Assembly (NCBI GenBank): GCA_008080815.1
Contig: VMDM01000033.1
Location: 1-41,586 of the forward strand
From: Candidatus Nitrosopumilus sp.
GTDB taxonomy: Archaea > Thermoproteota > Nitrososphaeria > Nitrososphaerales > Nitrosopumilaceae
Length of the DNA: 41,586 nucleotides
Direction: 5' to 3'
Shown here: positions 17,026-25,234 of the stretch, in pieces
Layout: every line of letters begins with the position of its first letter
Numbering within the stretch: the first letter of the stretch is position 1
Made by a program: the position numbers and the translations under genes
Notes under the pieces: model-generated
The model's input: the letters and a program-made list of their open reading frames with translations, nothing else
Database searches by the model: none
Told to the model about the DNA's origin: nothing

Positions 17026-17459
17026 TATTCTTTTTTTGGACGTTGTTTTTGATGTTTTACTAAATATCCACCAAAAATCATCACTGGACCTGAACATGCA
17101 ACAAAGACCCATGGAAGGTAAGTTACTGCATCAGTTAGATACTGTGTGTCAATTTTTTCAGTTAATGTAGAACAATAGAGCATTCCTGCAAGTAAAACAA
17201 TTCCGCCAGTTATAATTAACAATCCATTTTGTTTTGAACCAAAATTTCTAGACATTATAAAACAAACACCTGCAAGAATTCCGGCAGGGGCTGCTCCAAT
17301 GGACACATATTGAATTAATTTTGGATTTGCTTCAAACTGCATTGCAAATTCTAAATCATCAGGGATATCTGTCATAAAGGAATACAGTGCAATCATCTCA
17401 CCAACAAACATTCCAAATAATGCAATACTTCCAATTGCAAGCCATTTTTCTATTGCCAT
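17019..17459 (-). CDS. Four-helix membrane protein of unknown function
   Basis: The 146-residue product has four hydrophobic segments, about residues 6-29, 48-69, 78-95 and 113-133, joined by short polar loops. It ends in a basic tail, KHQKQRPKKEYY, which by the positive-inside rule is probably cytoplasmic. No catalytic motif is visible. The ATG at 17459 has an AT-rich TATA-like stretch upstream on the minus strand (17470-17485). I do not recognise the family. It is convergent with the GNA1-like gene. Confidence 0.7.
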   Translation of the reverse strand: MAIEKWLAIGSIALFGMFVGEMIALYSFMTDIPDDLEFAMQFEANPKLIQYVSIGAAPAGILAGVCFIMSRNFGSKQNGLLIITGGIVLLAGMLYCSTLTEKIDTQYLTDAVTYLPWVFVACSGPVMIFGGYLVKHQKQRPKKEYY

Positions 17460-17500
17460 AATAGTATCAATTTATTTTAATAAATAAACCATTCAGGAAT

Positions 17501-18517
17501 CTAAATTATTCCTACTAGATTTGCAAGTTCCTTTCTACATGCAGTACCTAATTTTTCAGCAGCCTCCTCTGGGGAAACATCATTTAGATGAATACCATAT
17601 CCTCTTTCTAAACCAGACCAAGATTTTGTTACAGGATAAATTTCAATATGCCAATGAATTTGTCTGCTATTTTTCTTTTCAGGAGATAAATGAAAAACCA
17701 AGTTAAATGAAACATTTTTGATTGTTTGAGTTAGTCCGCCAAGAGTTGAGCGAAGAATCAAGGAAAGATCATTAATTTCTTTTTGAGTAATCTTTGAAAA
17801 ACTTGTATTATGTTTTTTTGGAGCAATCCAAAATTCATATGGATATGAAGGAGACCAAGGAGAAAATGCAATGAATCCCTCAGTCTGTAATATTTGCCTA
17901 GGTCCACTTACCTCTTCGTCAATTGTCTGACATAGAGGGCATACACCCTTTTCATTTTGAATTTTATGATAGGATTCTGCCTCCTCTTCAATTTTTGGAG
18001 GAATATTAGAAAAGGTTAGAATGTTGAGATGAGGGTGAGGGTTATTGGTTCCAGATTCTTCACCTTGATCTGCATAAATTGCAACATATGTAACACCTTT
18101 TTGAGTATAAAGCCACCTCAATCTATCCTGTACAACTACAAGAATGTTGGACCATTGTTCAGTATCGATAGTTGCAAATGAATCCTTTTGATTTGGAGAG
18201 GCAACTACAGTATAATGAAAACCATAAGCGGGTTCACTGTAAAAAGGTCGTTCACTGTAAGAGTTATCAGCATCTATAGAAACAATTGGATTTTTACTTT
18301 CAAAAACACGAATTGACCAACCTTCAACAAACTCATCATCACTATCTTGTAATCGTTGTAACATTCCGTCTTTTGCAACTAGAGATAACACGGATGGATT
18401 TGTTTGTGATTCATTTCCTGGTGTAAAAGGGTTTTTTTTAGGATCTGAAATTTTTTCATTTTTTTTAGAAACGATCATAAAACGTTCTGAAACGTAATCT
18501 TTTCGCATATCACCCAT
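17501..18517 (-). CDS. GalT-like nucleotidyltransferase (HIT superfamily)
   Basis: The 338-residue product resembles galactose-1-phosphate uridylyltransferase and related sugar-phosphate nucleotidylyltransferases. The first half contains NNPHPHLN with H161 and H163, matching the HPHxQ active site where the second His carries the nucleotide; Asn165 replaces the usual Gln. CPLC (193-196) looks like the zinc pair of the second half, and HWHIEIYP (288-295) matches the second His motif. The true substrate could be UDP-hexose, ADP-glucose or another nucleotide sugar. Starts at 18517 or 18508 are both possible. It is divergent from the phosphoglycerate mutase gene. Confidence 0.8.
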   Translation of the reverse strand: MGDMRKDYVSERFMIVSKKNEKISDPKKNPFTPGNESQTNPSVLSLVAKDGMLQRLQDSDDEFVEGWSIRVFESKNPIVSIDADNSYSERPFYSEPAYGFHYTVVASPNQKDSFATIDTEQWSNILVVVQDRLRWLYTQKGVTYVAIYADQGEESGTNNPHPHLNILTFSNIPPKIEEEAESYHKIQNEKGVCPLCQTIDEEVSGPRQILQTEGFIAFSPWSPSYPYEFWIAPKKHNTSFSKITQKEINDLSLILRSTLGGLTQTIKNVSFNLVFHLSPEKKNSRQIHWHIEIYPVTKSWSGLERGYGIHLNDVSPEEAAEKLGTACRKELANLVGII

Positions 18518-18617
18518 AGTTAATCACAAATTCATTTTCGTTTAAAATGTTTACTTAATAATGAAAAATTTTTTTAAAAATATTTTTATGAATTTTGATC
18601 GCAAGTTTTTTGCAAGA

Positions 18618-18625
18618 TTTAAAAA
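18618..18625 (+). promoter_or_regulatory. TATA box for apgM
   Basis: TTTAAAAA lies about 35 bp before the TTG at 18656, which would leave a leader of roughly 8-10 bases. The divergent region 18518-18655 is otherwise AT-rich, with a GCAAG...GCAAG direct repeat at about 18602-18616. Confidence 0.35.
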
Positions 18626-18655
18626 CTAGACTTAGATCGAGATATCAGAAAAGAT

Positions 18656-19945
18656 TTGGATAATTCTGATGTTCATTTAATCTACGTACTATTAGATGGT
18701 GTAGGAGATTTACCTCATCCAGATTTAGATGGAAAAACACCATTAGAGGCAGCAAAAACCCCATCATTAGATAAAATTGCCAGCAATGGTTCAATTGGTG
18801 AAGTCATTTCGGTAGGTAAAGGAATTGCACCTGAATCAGATATTGCCGTTTTCAATATGTTAGGTTACAAATTCAATCATGAAGATTATGCAGGAAGAGG
18901 AGTTATAGAAGCAATAGGAATAGGTATTGATTTTAAAGATGGAGATTTAGCTCTTAGAGGAAATTTTTCCACTCTAGATAATCAAGAAACCATAATTGAC
19001 AGAAGAGCAGGAAGACATATTCAAAAAGAAGATGCAGAAGGAATTGCAAACGAAATTGAGAAAAAGATAGAATTTTCAATTCCCAATACTCATGTAGTTG
19101 TATCACCAACTATTGGACACCGAGTAACAGTTAGAATTAGAAATGAAGATAGTAAATTGTCATCCAGAATTACAAATACTGACCCTGCATATAGTAACAT
19201 TGGAGGGATGGGAGTGGCTAAAACCGTTGGAGACAATTTGAAAATTGAAAAATGTTCACCATTAGATGATAAACAAGACTCGGAGATGACAGCAAAAATC
19301 GTTAATGAGTTCTCTAAACAAGTAATAGATATCTGTAAAAATAGTAACATAAATCAAAAGAGAACTGAAAAAGGAGAAAAAAATCTTAGTTGTATTTTAC
19401 TTCGAGATGCAGGTAACAAATATCCGGATGTAATACCAATTAATGAAAAATACAAAATGAATTTTTCATGTATAGTGGACATGCCTGTAGAGTTAGGAAT
19501 TTCTGAAGTTCTAGAAATGAAAGCTTTTGAAGCTGGAGGATTGACAGATTATGAAGAAAAAGCTAGAGTTGCTGCCAAGTCTATGGAAACACAAAATGCA
19601 ATTTATGTTCATCTAAAGGGACCAGATGAATTTGGACATGATGGTGACGCAATAGGAAAAATGAAAAATATTGAAGAGATTGATCAGCGCTTTTTTAAAA
19701 CATTGTTAGAGAATATTGATTCTAGTAAAGTGGCAATTGTAATATCTGCTGATCATTCAACACCATGTATCAATAAAGGGCACAGTGATGATCCTGTTCC
19801 AGTTTTAGTTTCAGGTGATTTTATTAAAAAAGATGGAACGACTAGAATGACAGAGATACAAGCCAAGAATGGCAGTATTGGTTTGATTCAAGGTGCTCAA
19901 GTGATTGAAAAATCATTAGAATTAATCAAATCTCAAAAAGAGTGA
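18656..19945 (+). CDS. apgM: 2,3-bisphosphoglycerate-independent phosphoglycerate mutase, archaeal type
   Basis: The 429-residue product interconverts 2- and 3-phosphoglycerate in central carbon metabolism. It belongs to the alkaline phosphatase superfamily. The metal and nucleophile regions are visible: LLDGVGDLPHPDLDGKTPLE near residue 12, APESDIAVFNMLGY with the putative nucleophile Ser near 61, AGRGVIEA, LKGPDEFGHDGD and SADHSTPC near 363. The start appears to be a TTG at 18656, since no ATG or GTG fits. The gene end overlaps the convergent DUF309 gene by 20 bp. Confidence 0.93.
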   Translation: MDNSDVHLIYVLLDGVGDLPHPDLDGKTPLEAAKTPSLDKIASNGSIGEVISVGKGIAPESDIAVFNMLGYKFNHEDYAGRGVIEAIGIGIDFKDGDLALRGNFSTLDNQETIIDRRAGRHIQKEDAEGIANEIEKKIEFSIPNTHVVVSPTIGHRVTVRIRNEDSKLSSRITNTDPAYSNIGGMGVAKTVGDNLKIEKCSPLDDKQDSEMTAKIVNEFSKQVIDICKNSNINQKRTEKGEKNLSCILLRDAGNKYPDVIPINEKYKMNFSCIVDMPVELGISEVLEMKAFEAGGLTDYEEKARVAAKSMETQNAIYVHLKGPDEFGHDGDAIGKMKNIEEIDQRFFKTLLENIDSSKVAIVISADHSTPCINKGHSDDPVPVLVSGDFIKKDGTTRMTEIQAKNGSIGLIQGAQVIEKSLELIKSQKE

Positions 19946-20525
19946 GTTTATTGTCTTGTTGCATTTGAATTGCACGATTTCTAATATTATCAATATCAAT
20001 GGAGTTATACTTTGAAGGAGATGTTCCAAGTTTTTCTAGAACTCTTCTAAGCATTCCAATTCCTATACTTAGTTCATTCTTTTGGCCATGTGCAAAAGCC
20101 ACAGCCATCAGAATTATACCTTGAACAATCTCTTTTTCCCGCCCAAAGCATTTTTTCCAAACACCTTCAAAGGCTTCATGACTCTCCCAGAATCGTTCAT
20201 TATTAAAATAAAATATTCCATCTGTAATTCCCTGCTCTTTGTCAATTTCTTCTTCAAACACATGACGAATATTATCAACAGGTCCAATAGGTGACAATTT
20301 TTCTGTCAACTGTTCTAGTTCATTTTGATCTACTGACACATCCAATTCAACAAATTTGTTTGCAATTCTGGCAACTCGTACAGATGCATCCATATCAGAT
20401 ACTAAATCTCTAGCTTTGTAAACTACTTCTCGAGAATGAAGTGGTTGAAAATGGTCATTTTTTAGATGGATCATGTATCGTTCCATGATTAGAGTATGAA
20501 TGAATTTCTTAAATTTCTTATCCAT
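19926..20525 (-). CDS. DUF309 domain protein
   Basis: The C-terminal half carries the DUF309 signature: NNERFWESHEAFEGVWKKCF followed by EKEIVQGIILMAVAFAHGQ. Its conserved acidic and His residues suggest metal or small-molecule binding, but no activity is established that I can state. The first ~90 residues form a separate region with predicted strands and helices, possibly binding a partner. I chose the ATG at 20525 (199 residues); a TTG at 20534 would add three residues. The gene is divergent from S24e, whose TATA box lies just upstream, so the two share a very short promoter region. Confidence 0.82.
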   Translation of the reverse strand: MDKKFKKFIHTLIMERYMIHLKNDHFQPLHSREVVYKARDLVSDMDASVRVARIANKFVELDVSVDQNELEQLTEKLSPIGPVDNIRHVFEEEIDKEQGITDGIFYFNNERFWESHEAFEGVWKKCFGREKEIVQGIILMAVAFAHGQKNELSIGIGMLRRVLEKLGTSPSKYNSIDIDNIRNRAIQMQQDNKLTLFEI

Positions 20526-20536
20526 ACTAATCAAAG

Positions 20537-20544
20537 TTTATATG
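20537..20544 (+). promoter_or_regulatory. TATA box for the S24e-S27ae operon
   Basis: TTTATATG is centred about 28 bp before the ATG at 20569, typical of leaderless ribosomal protein transcripts. Confidence 0.5.
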
Positions 20545-20568
20545 AAATAGGCAAAGGATTTTCGATAC

Positions 20569-20973
20569 ATGTCATTAATTGAAACCATTACAGACGTCAA
20601 TAACACGTTCCTTTCAAGACGTGAATTAACTTGTAATTTTGCAGGATTATCAGGAAAATTAAAAAAATTAGAGGCAGTAGATATGATTTCAAAAGAATTC
20701 AAACTGGATGGCAAAGTTGTAATTCCTATTCGTCTTAAAACTCATGTTGGAAAACCAATAGTTACTGGTACCTTTTTTGTTTATGACGATGAAAATTTAG
20801 CTAAAAAACACATCAACCCAACAATATTTTCAAGATTAGAAAAAACAAAAGCAAAATTGGCAGAAGCAGAAGCTGCTGCTAAAGAAGCAGAAGCTGCTGC
20901 AGAACCAGAAGCTGCTGCAGAACCAGAAGCTGCTGCAGAACCAGAAGCTGCTGCAGAGGAGAAAAGTGAATAA
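20569..20973 (+). CDS. rps24e: Ribosomal protein S24e with Ala/Glu-rich repeat tail
   Basis: Residues 1 to about 92 match archaeal S24e of the small ribosomal subunit, including NTFLSRRELTC near the start and the VGKPIVTGTFFVYDD strand-helix segment. The C-terminal 40 residues are an added low-complexity tail made of EAAAEP units encoded by an 18-bp tandem repeat, ending in EEKSE. The tail is acidic and helix-prone and probably projects from the ribosome. S27ae starts 2 bp downstream. The tail is absent from the S24e core I know and may vary between strains. Confidence 0.9.
   Translation: MSLIETITDVNNTFLSRRELTCNFAGLSGKLKKLEAVDMISKEFKLDGKVVIPIRLKTHVGKPIVTGTFFVYDDENLAKKHINPTIFSRLEKTKAKLAEAEAAAKEAEAAAEPEAAAEPEAAAEPEAAAEEKSE
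20890..20961 (+). repeat. Four 18-bp tandem repeats in the S24e gene
   Basis: GAAGCTGCTGCAGAACCA is repeated without change at 20890, 20908 and 20926, and a fourth copy from 20944 differs at its end. Each unit encodes EAAAEP. Near-identity at silent positions points to recent expansion by slippage or unequal recombination. Confidence 0.9.
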
Positions 20974-20975
20974 GA

Positions 20976-21149
20976 ATGGCAGGTAAGAAAGGTTCCAGCC
21001 CTAATGTTTACAAATATTTCAAGGTTGATGGAGATAAAGTTTCAAGAATAAGAAAAATTTGTTCAAGATGTGGAAAGGGTGTCTACATGTCAGAACATAA
21101 AAACAGACACACATGTGGCAAATGTGGGTTAACAGAATTTAATCAGTAA
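20976..21149 (+). CDS. rps27ae: Ribosomal protein S27ae
   Basis: The 57-residue product is the zinc-binding small-subunit protein S27ae, which in eukaryotes is made as a ubiquitin fusion; here it stands alone. KYFKVDGDKV leads into the zinc ribbon with CSRCG (Cys29 and Cys32) and HTCGKCG (Cys47 and Cys50). The ATG at 20976 lies 2 bp after the S24e stop, the usual archaeal S24e-S27ae order. Its stop is directly followed by the stop of the convergent gene at 21150. Confidence 0.94.
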   Translation: MAGKKGSSPNVYKYFKVDGDKVSRIRKICSRCGKGVYMSEHKNRHTCGKCGLTEFNQ

Positions 21150-21857
21150 TTAATACAAGCGTTTTTTCTTAAATTTCGAACTTTTTGATTCTAGTTCTGT
21201 TAGTTTTGAAATTAAATTAGGATCAATCTTAATTTTAGATATTACATCTGCAGATAATTTAACAGTGTTTTCATCTAAAGAAATATTCACTTTTGGTAAA
21301 TTTTGACTGGTCCAAAATTTTGTAACCTTATCTTCTAATTTGTAATCTCTAAATCCAGATGGGAATCGAGTTGTAATATGATTCAATAACGTTTTATCAT
21401 TAAAAACTGCCTTGGGTTCAAAAAGTCGTGTTTCATCAGAATATACATTTTCAAAAAGATTACTGGAAATTTCATCAGATAGTAATTCCATTTTAGATAT
21501 TCTTCTAACTAACTCAAGAAAATGAAGAAATTCATGAGCTAAAATTGCATGAATTGTTCCTCTGAGACCATAAGCTACTAAGGGTGCGGATATTTGAATG
21601 ACAACCTGAAATTTATCATCAAAAACGACAGGCAAAGTTCTTGCAAAAAGAATTCCATATTCATAAGAATTAGAATTAGATGATGAAATTACAAGAGATG
21701 GTTCAACATAAGCAATTGGAAATCGAATTCCAGAGGCTTTCTCAATTCTATTGATTCCAGCTACAGCTATAGGAAATCTCTTTACTGTTAATTCAAAGAT
21801 ATTTTTTGGGATTAGTCCTTGTGTAAAAGAATCTTTGATACGAATCAGAGGATCCAT
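21150..21857 (-). CDS. Unknown protein with HExxH metalloprotease-like motif
   Basis: The 235-residue product (from the ATG at 21857; a GTG at 21866 would add three) contains LAHEFLHFLE near residue 109, an HExxH motif typical of zincin metallopeptidases. A conserved-looking stretch GLRGTIHAIL precedes it. A possible third ligand is not certain; Glu or Asp residues follow in LLSDEISSN. No signal peptide or membrane segment is present, so it would act in the cytoplasm. The tail is basic (SSKFKKKRLY). I do not recognise the family, and protease activity is only suggested by the motif. It ends one base from the S27ae stop. Confidence 0.7.
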   Translation of the reverse strand: MDPLIRIKDSFTQGLIPKNIFELTVKRFPIAVAGINRIEKASGIRFPIAYVEPSLVISSSNSNSYEYGILFARTLPVVFDDKFQVVIQISAPLVAYGLRGTIHAILAHEFLHFLELVRRISKMELLSDEISSNLFENVYSDETRLFEPKAVFNDKTLLNHITTRFPSGFRDYKLEDKVTKFWTSQNLPKVNISLDENTVKLSADVISKIKIDPNLISKLTELESKSSKFKKKRLY

Positions 21858-21897
21858 CAAAATCACAAAAAGAATATCAATCTAAAAACTTTGGTTA

Positions 21898-22008
21898 TTA
21901 GGATCTAGTTTTGCCAGATTTGGCTTTTTTTCGTTTTCTCATATGTTCACGCTGATCTGCATGTCTTTGATGCTTTCCAGTTTTTCTCATAGGCATGAAA
22001 TTCATCAT
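21898..22008 (-). CDS. Very small, highly basic protein (36 residues)
   Basis: A frame from ATG at 22008 to TAA at 21898 encodes 36 residues, about half of them Lys, Arg or His, with the core RKTGKHQRHADQREHMRKRK and a basic end. Alternative in-frame ATGs at 22005 and 21996 give slightly shorter forms. Such size and charge resemble small ribosome- or RNA-binding proteins. It lies between Pus10 (22 bp upstream) and the HExxH gene (40 bp downstream), all on the minus strand and thus likely co-transcribed with RNA-modification genes. No known family is recognised. Confidence 0.6.
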   Translation of the reverse strand: MMNFMPMRKTGKHQRHADQREHMRKRKKAKSGKTRS

Positions 22009-22030
22009 ATTTACCAATAGTTAATTGTTA

Positions 22031-23170
22031 TCATTTAATTTGGACATCTAGAAAATCAAATTCCAACGAAGTACATGTAGAATTTAAAATACTTGAAATG
22101 GATGGAGAGACATCATCACCCTGAACAAATCGTTTAACAGGTAGTCCTCCATCAAATTTTAAAAATATAACAAATTCATGCGAAGTGATAGGTTTGTAAT
22201 CATATAATGTAATGGATTTCTCAAATCTTTTTCCAGATTTTTCATAGACAATAACAGGATTATTAGAAATAGTCAAAAGTTTTTTTAATGAAGTTTTTTC
22301 GATTGGTTGTTTTGAAGATATCTTACATTCCAAAGTACTTGAAAAATCCACTGGCATTTTGGGCATTGTAGGGATTGTTTTTAAAGAAATGATTTCAATG
22401 GATTCATCTTTGAAAGATGTTTTTTTCATCGTACGTATATTGGGATTAAAAAGTTTAATGAAAAAAGGTCTTCCACATCCTTTAACAAGACTAGTTTTGT
22501 CTTCACTTCCAACCCAAGAAAATTTTGTGATAGTCCCGCCTACTTTTTGGAATACAAATTTAGAAACAATACCTTCAATGCTGTTAAATTCAGAAATTCC
22601 ATGAAAAAGGCAAGTTCTACATCCCTTACCAGAGCAATTATCACATGATTTCTGTTTTTGTTGTAATTTACGCTCATTTTTCAAATATCTTCCATAAAGA
22701 TAAATCGGCTTTGTTCTTGTTTCTAAAGAATCATCTTTGAAATTTATAGTAAAAACAATATCAGGATCTCTGTTATCAAGAATTTTTTTTGTCTTTTTTG
22801 AGAAATTTTTAGTAATTTCCTGAATTATTGATGTTTTAATCCCATCAATACCTTGTAATTTGAATTTTGAACGAATAATGTCATCTCGTTCAATGATTGA
22901 GGGTTTCAAAATTATCCCAATAGAAAATGATGAGTATTCATAATTTGAAGAATTATTCAACATCATTTTTATGAAATAATCTAAATTATCAAAAATATTT
23001 TTACAGATATAACATCTATTTTTTTTATTGGAATTTAGTTTTTTTCCAAGTAATTTATTGGATTTTAAATTTAATTTTTTTACAAATAAACGCCCTAAAC
23101 AATAATCACAAAGATCATATTTTTCAAGAATTTTTTTTGAAAGAACTAGTACGATTTTATTTAATGACAT
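22031..23170 (-). CDS. pus10: tRNA pseudouridine synthase Pus10
   Basis: The 379-residue product makes pseudouridine at positions 54 and/or 55 of archaeal tRNA. The N-terminal zinc-binding part has CDYC (21-24) and CYIC (53-56); a second Cys group, CDNCSGKGCRTC, is at 176-187. The catalytic domain keeps the GRPF motif (233-236) and Asp224 in GSEDKTS, the likely catalytic Asp. The usual sequence there is GREDVD, so the Arg before Glu-Asp is Ser here and the next acidic residue is lost. It follows SRP54 by 11 bp. The family call is secure by domain order; the altered active-site loop is unusual. Confidence 0.85.
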   Translation of the reverse strand: MSLNKIVLVLSKKILEKYDLCDYCLGRLFVKKLNLKSNKLLGKKLNSNKKNRCYICKNIFDNLDYFIKMMLNNSSNYEYSSFSIGIILKPSIIERDDIIRSKFKLQGIDGIKTSIIQEITKNFSKKTKKILDNRDPDIVFTINFKDDSLETRTKPIYLYGRYLKNERKLQQKQKSCDNCSGKGCRTCLFHGISEFNSIEGIVSKFVFQKVGGTITKFSWVGSEDKTSLVKGCGRPFFIKLFNPNIRTMKKTSFKDESIEIISLKTIPTMPKMPVDFSSTLECKISSKQPIEKTSLKKLLTISNNPVIVYEKSGKRFEKSITLYDYKPITSHEFVIFLKFDGGLPVKRFVQGDDVSPSISSILNSTCTSLEFDFLDVQIK

Positions 23171-23181
23171 TTTGAGATAAG

Positions 23182-24507
23182 TTATCCAAGGCCTAATCGT
23201 CTCAGAGTTCCCTGCATCTGTCTACCTTTTGAGGCTTTCATCATAGATTTGGAATTTTTATAATTTTTTAGTAACTCTTTAACTTCACCTTCAGACCAAC
23301 CAGAACCTCTTGCAATTCTTTTAATTCGTGAAGAGTTTAACAAATCAGGATCATTTTTTTCTTCTTTAGTCATACTTTGAATAATATATCGCCACTTTGA
23401 AACTCGCTCTTCCATTTGATTAACTTGATCACCCTTTACCATTCCAGATAAACCAGGCATGCTTTCAAGAATTCCCTGTAAAGAACCAACTTTTGTTACT
23501 TCTTCTAATTGATAAAAGAAATCATCCATGTTCATTTTCCCACTAGAAATCCTTTTCATTCGAACTTCATCACCTTCATTTTCTAAGCGCTTTGCCAAAT
23601 CTAAGACGGCTTGTATATCACCCATTCCCAATAAACGACCTACAAATCTTGTAGGTGAAAATTTCTCCAGGTCATCAATACGTTCACCAGTTCCTATGTA
23701 CATAATTTGAGCTCCAGTTGCTGCAGATGCAGCTAATGCACCTCCACCTTTTGCAGAACTGTCTAATTTTGTAATAATTACACCTCCAACAGGAACAGTG
23801 GAATGAAATGCTTCAGCTTGATTGAAACATTGTTGCCCAATTGTTCCATCAATTACCAATAATGCTAGATCAGGATTTGCAACTTTGTTTATTCTAGACA
23901 TTTCATCAAGAAGATCTTTTTCCTCCTTATGTCGTCCTGCAGTATCAATAAGAATTACATCCAATGGTTGATTTTCAAAATACTTGAGACCGTTTTGAAC
24001 AATATTTGGAGAGTCTTTATTGTTTTCTTCTCCAAATACTTCAACATTTGATTTTTCACACATTGTTTTTAGCTGGACTAATGCACCAGGACGATAAGTA
24101 TCAGCGCCAATTACTCCTACTTTGTATCCTTGTCGAGTAAGAAATTTTGCTAATTTTGATGCAACTGTTGTTTTTCCGCTACCCTGAATTCCTAGTAAAA
24201 TAATTTTATTTTGTCTGCCGGGTTTAAAATCAAAATCAGATTCATTTCCAAGAAGTTTTGCTAATTCATCATAAAGAATTTTGACAATATGATCCTTCCT
24301 AGATAATCCTGGTGGGGGAGTTTCATTTAATGCTCTTTCTTCCAATTTTTTAGTAATTTCTAAAACCAATCTAACATTAACATCTGATTGTAGTAGTGCT
24401 CTTTGAACATCTTTTGAGAGATTTTTTATTAATTCCTCATCTATTCCTGATGATTTGACAATTTTTTTTATTGCATCTGAAAGACTGTTTTTTAAACCGT
24501 CAAGCAT
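23182..24507 (-). CDS. srp54: Signal recognition particle GTPase SRP54
   Basis: The 441-residue product binds signal sequences and 7S RNA and delivers ribosomes to the membrane. An N-domain of helices (1-90) is followed by the GTPase G-domain with GIQGSGKTT near 104, DTYRPGA, DTAGRH near 187, [15 protein letters not shown] near 244, and by the C-terminal Met-rich M-domain with the RNA-binding stretch [16 protein letters not shown]. It overlaps dph6 by 8 bp upstream and leads into pus10. SRP19 is encoded at 30472; the 7S RNA is not in the window. Confidence 0.96.
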   Translation of the reverse strand: MLDGLKNSLSDAIKKIVKSSGIDEELIKNLSKDVQRALLQSDVNVRLVLEITKKLEERALNETPPPGLSRKDHIVKILYDELAKLLGNESDFDFKPGRQNKIILLGIQGSGKTTVASKLAKFLTRQGYKVGVIGADTYRPGALVQLKTMCEKSNVEVFGEENNKDSPNIVQNGLKYFENQPLDVILIDTAGRHKEEKDLLDEMSRINKVANPDLALLVIDGTIGQQCFNQAEAFHSTVPVGGVIITKLDSSAKGGGALAASAATGAQIMYIGTGERIDDLEKFSPTRFVGRLLGMGDIQAVLDLAKRLENEGDEVRMKRISSGKMNMDDFFYQLEEVTKVGSLQGILESMPGLSGMVKGDQVNQMEERVSKWRYIIQSMTKEEKNDPDLLNSSRIKRIARGSGWSEGEVKELLKNYKNSKSMMKASKGRQMQGTLRRLGLG

Positions 24508-25189
24508 GATTAACTAACTCTGCGTCCACTATTTCAAACCTTCCTCTATACCCATCCCAAATTTTTTCAAATTGATTAATTTTGATCATTTTGGTAAAAA
24601 GAGGACAATTTACTACAAATGTTTCAGCTTCGCCTCCTTCGAAATTTAGATTAAAACCAAATTTTTCAGATAAAGATTTCAGAGTATTTACATCATCTAA
24701 GGAGATATTTTTCCCGAGCCATTTTTCATCTAATCCATCTGAGGAAACAGAAGATATTATAAAATCAAATTTTTTTTGAATTAATTCTAACATGTACGAA
24801 TGGGGTTCTTTTTCCCATAAGGGAGAAAAGAGGTGTAGGTTGAATTTTTGGCAGATTTTTTCAAAATTATTTTTTTGAAATTTACTTTTTATCCCACCAT
24901 GAACAATGCCATCAATTTGAAACTTTTTCTTAGCATCATAGATTAATTTTTCAAATAGATCTAATTCATCATTAGTATTGTCAGAGAATGATGAGATTGT
25001 TAATTGTTCAATATCCATTGATTGAGCTTGTAAATTAGTCCAGTTTAGATTTGGATGATGAAGTAGATGACTTTCTTCAGAATTTGAAAGAATAGTCAAT
25101 AAACAATTTACATCATGCCCATGTTCCTTTGCAATATTTATTGAAAAAATACTGTCTTTTCCACCGGAAAAAAAAGATGCTAATTTCAT
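24500..25189 (-). CDS. dph6: Diphthine-ammonia ligase (diphthamide synthesis, last step)
   Basis: The 229-residue product is a PP-loop ATPase with SFFSGGKDSIFS at residues 5-16, the ATP-binding loop of the Dph6 family. It amidates diphthine on elongation factor 2 to give diphthamide. Further family stretches are HGGIKSKFQ and the C-terminal FEGGEAETFVVNCPLF. Its ATG at 25189 lies 112 bp after the aIF5A stop, the gap holding the candidate C/D RNA. It overlaps SRP54 by 8 bp. An older description as a generic ATP-binding protein (DUF71) would refer to the same family. Confidence 0.9.
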   Translation of the reverse strand: MKLASFFSGGKDSIFSINIAKEHGHDVNCLLTILSNSEESHLLHHPNLNWTNLQAQSMDIEQLTISSFSDNTNDELDLFEKLIYDAKKKFQIDGIVHGGIKSKFQKNNFEKICQKFNLHLFSPLWEKEPHSYMLELIQKKFDFIISSVSSDGLDEKWLGKNISLDDVNTLKSLSEKFGFNLNFEGGEAETFVVNCPLFTKMIKINQFEKIWDGYRGRFEIVDAELVNHA

Positions 25190-25234
25190 TTTTGAAAAAA
25201 GTTCATTTCAACAAACATAGAAATTTGTTGAATG

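Noticed and set aside
20890-20961. Repeat array as CRISPR
   Set aside because: The 18-bp units are contiguous without spacers and are in frame within the S24e gene.
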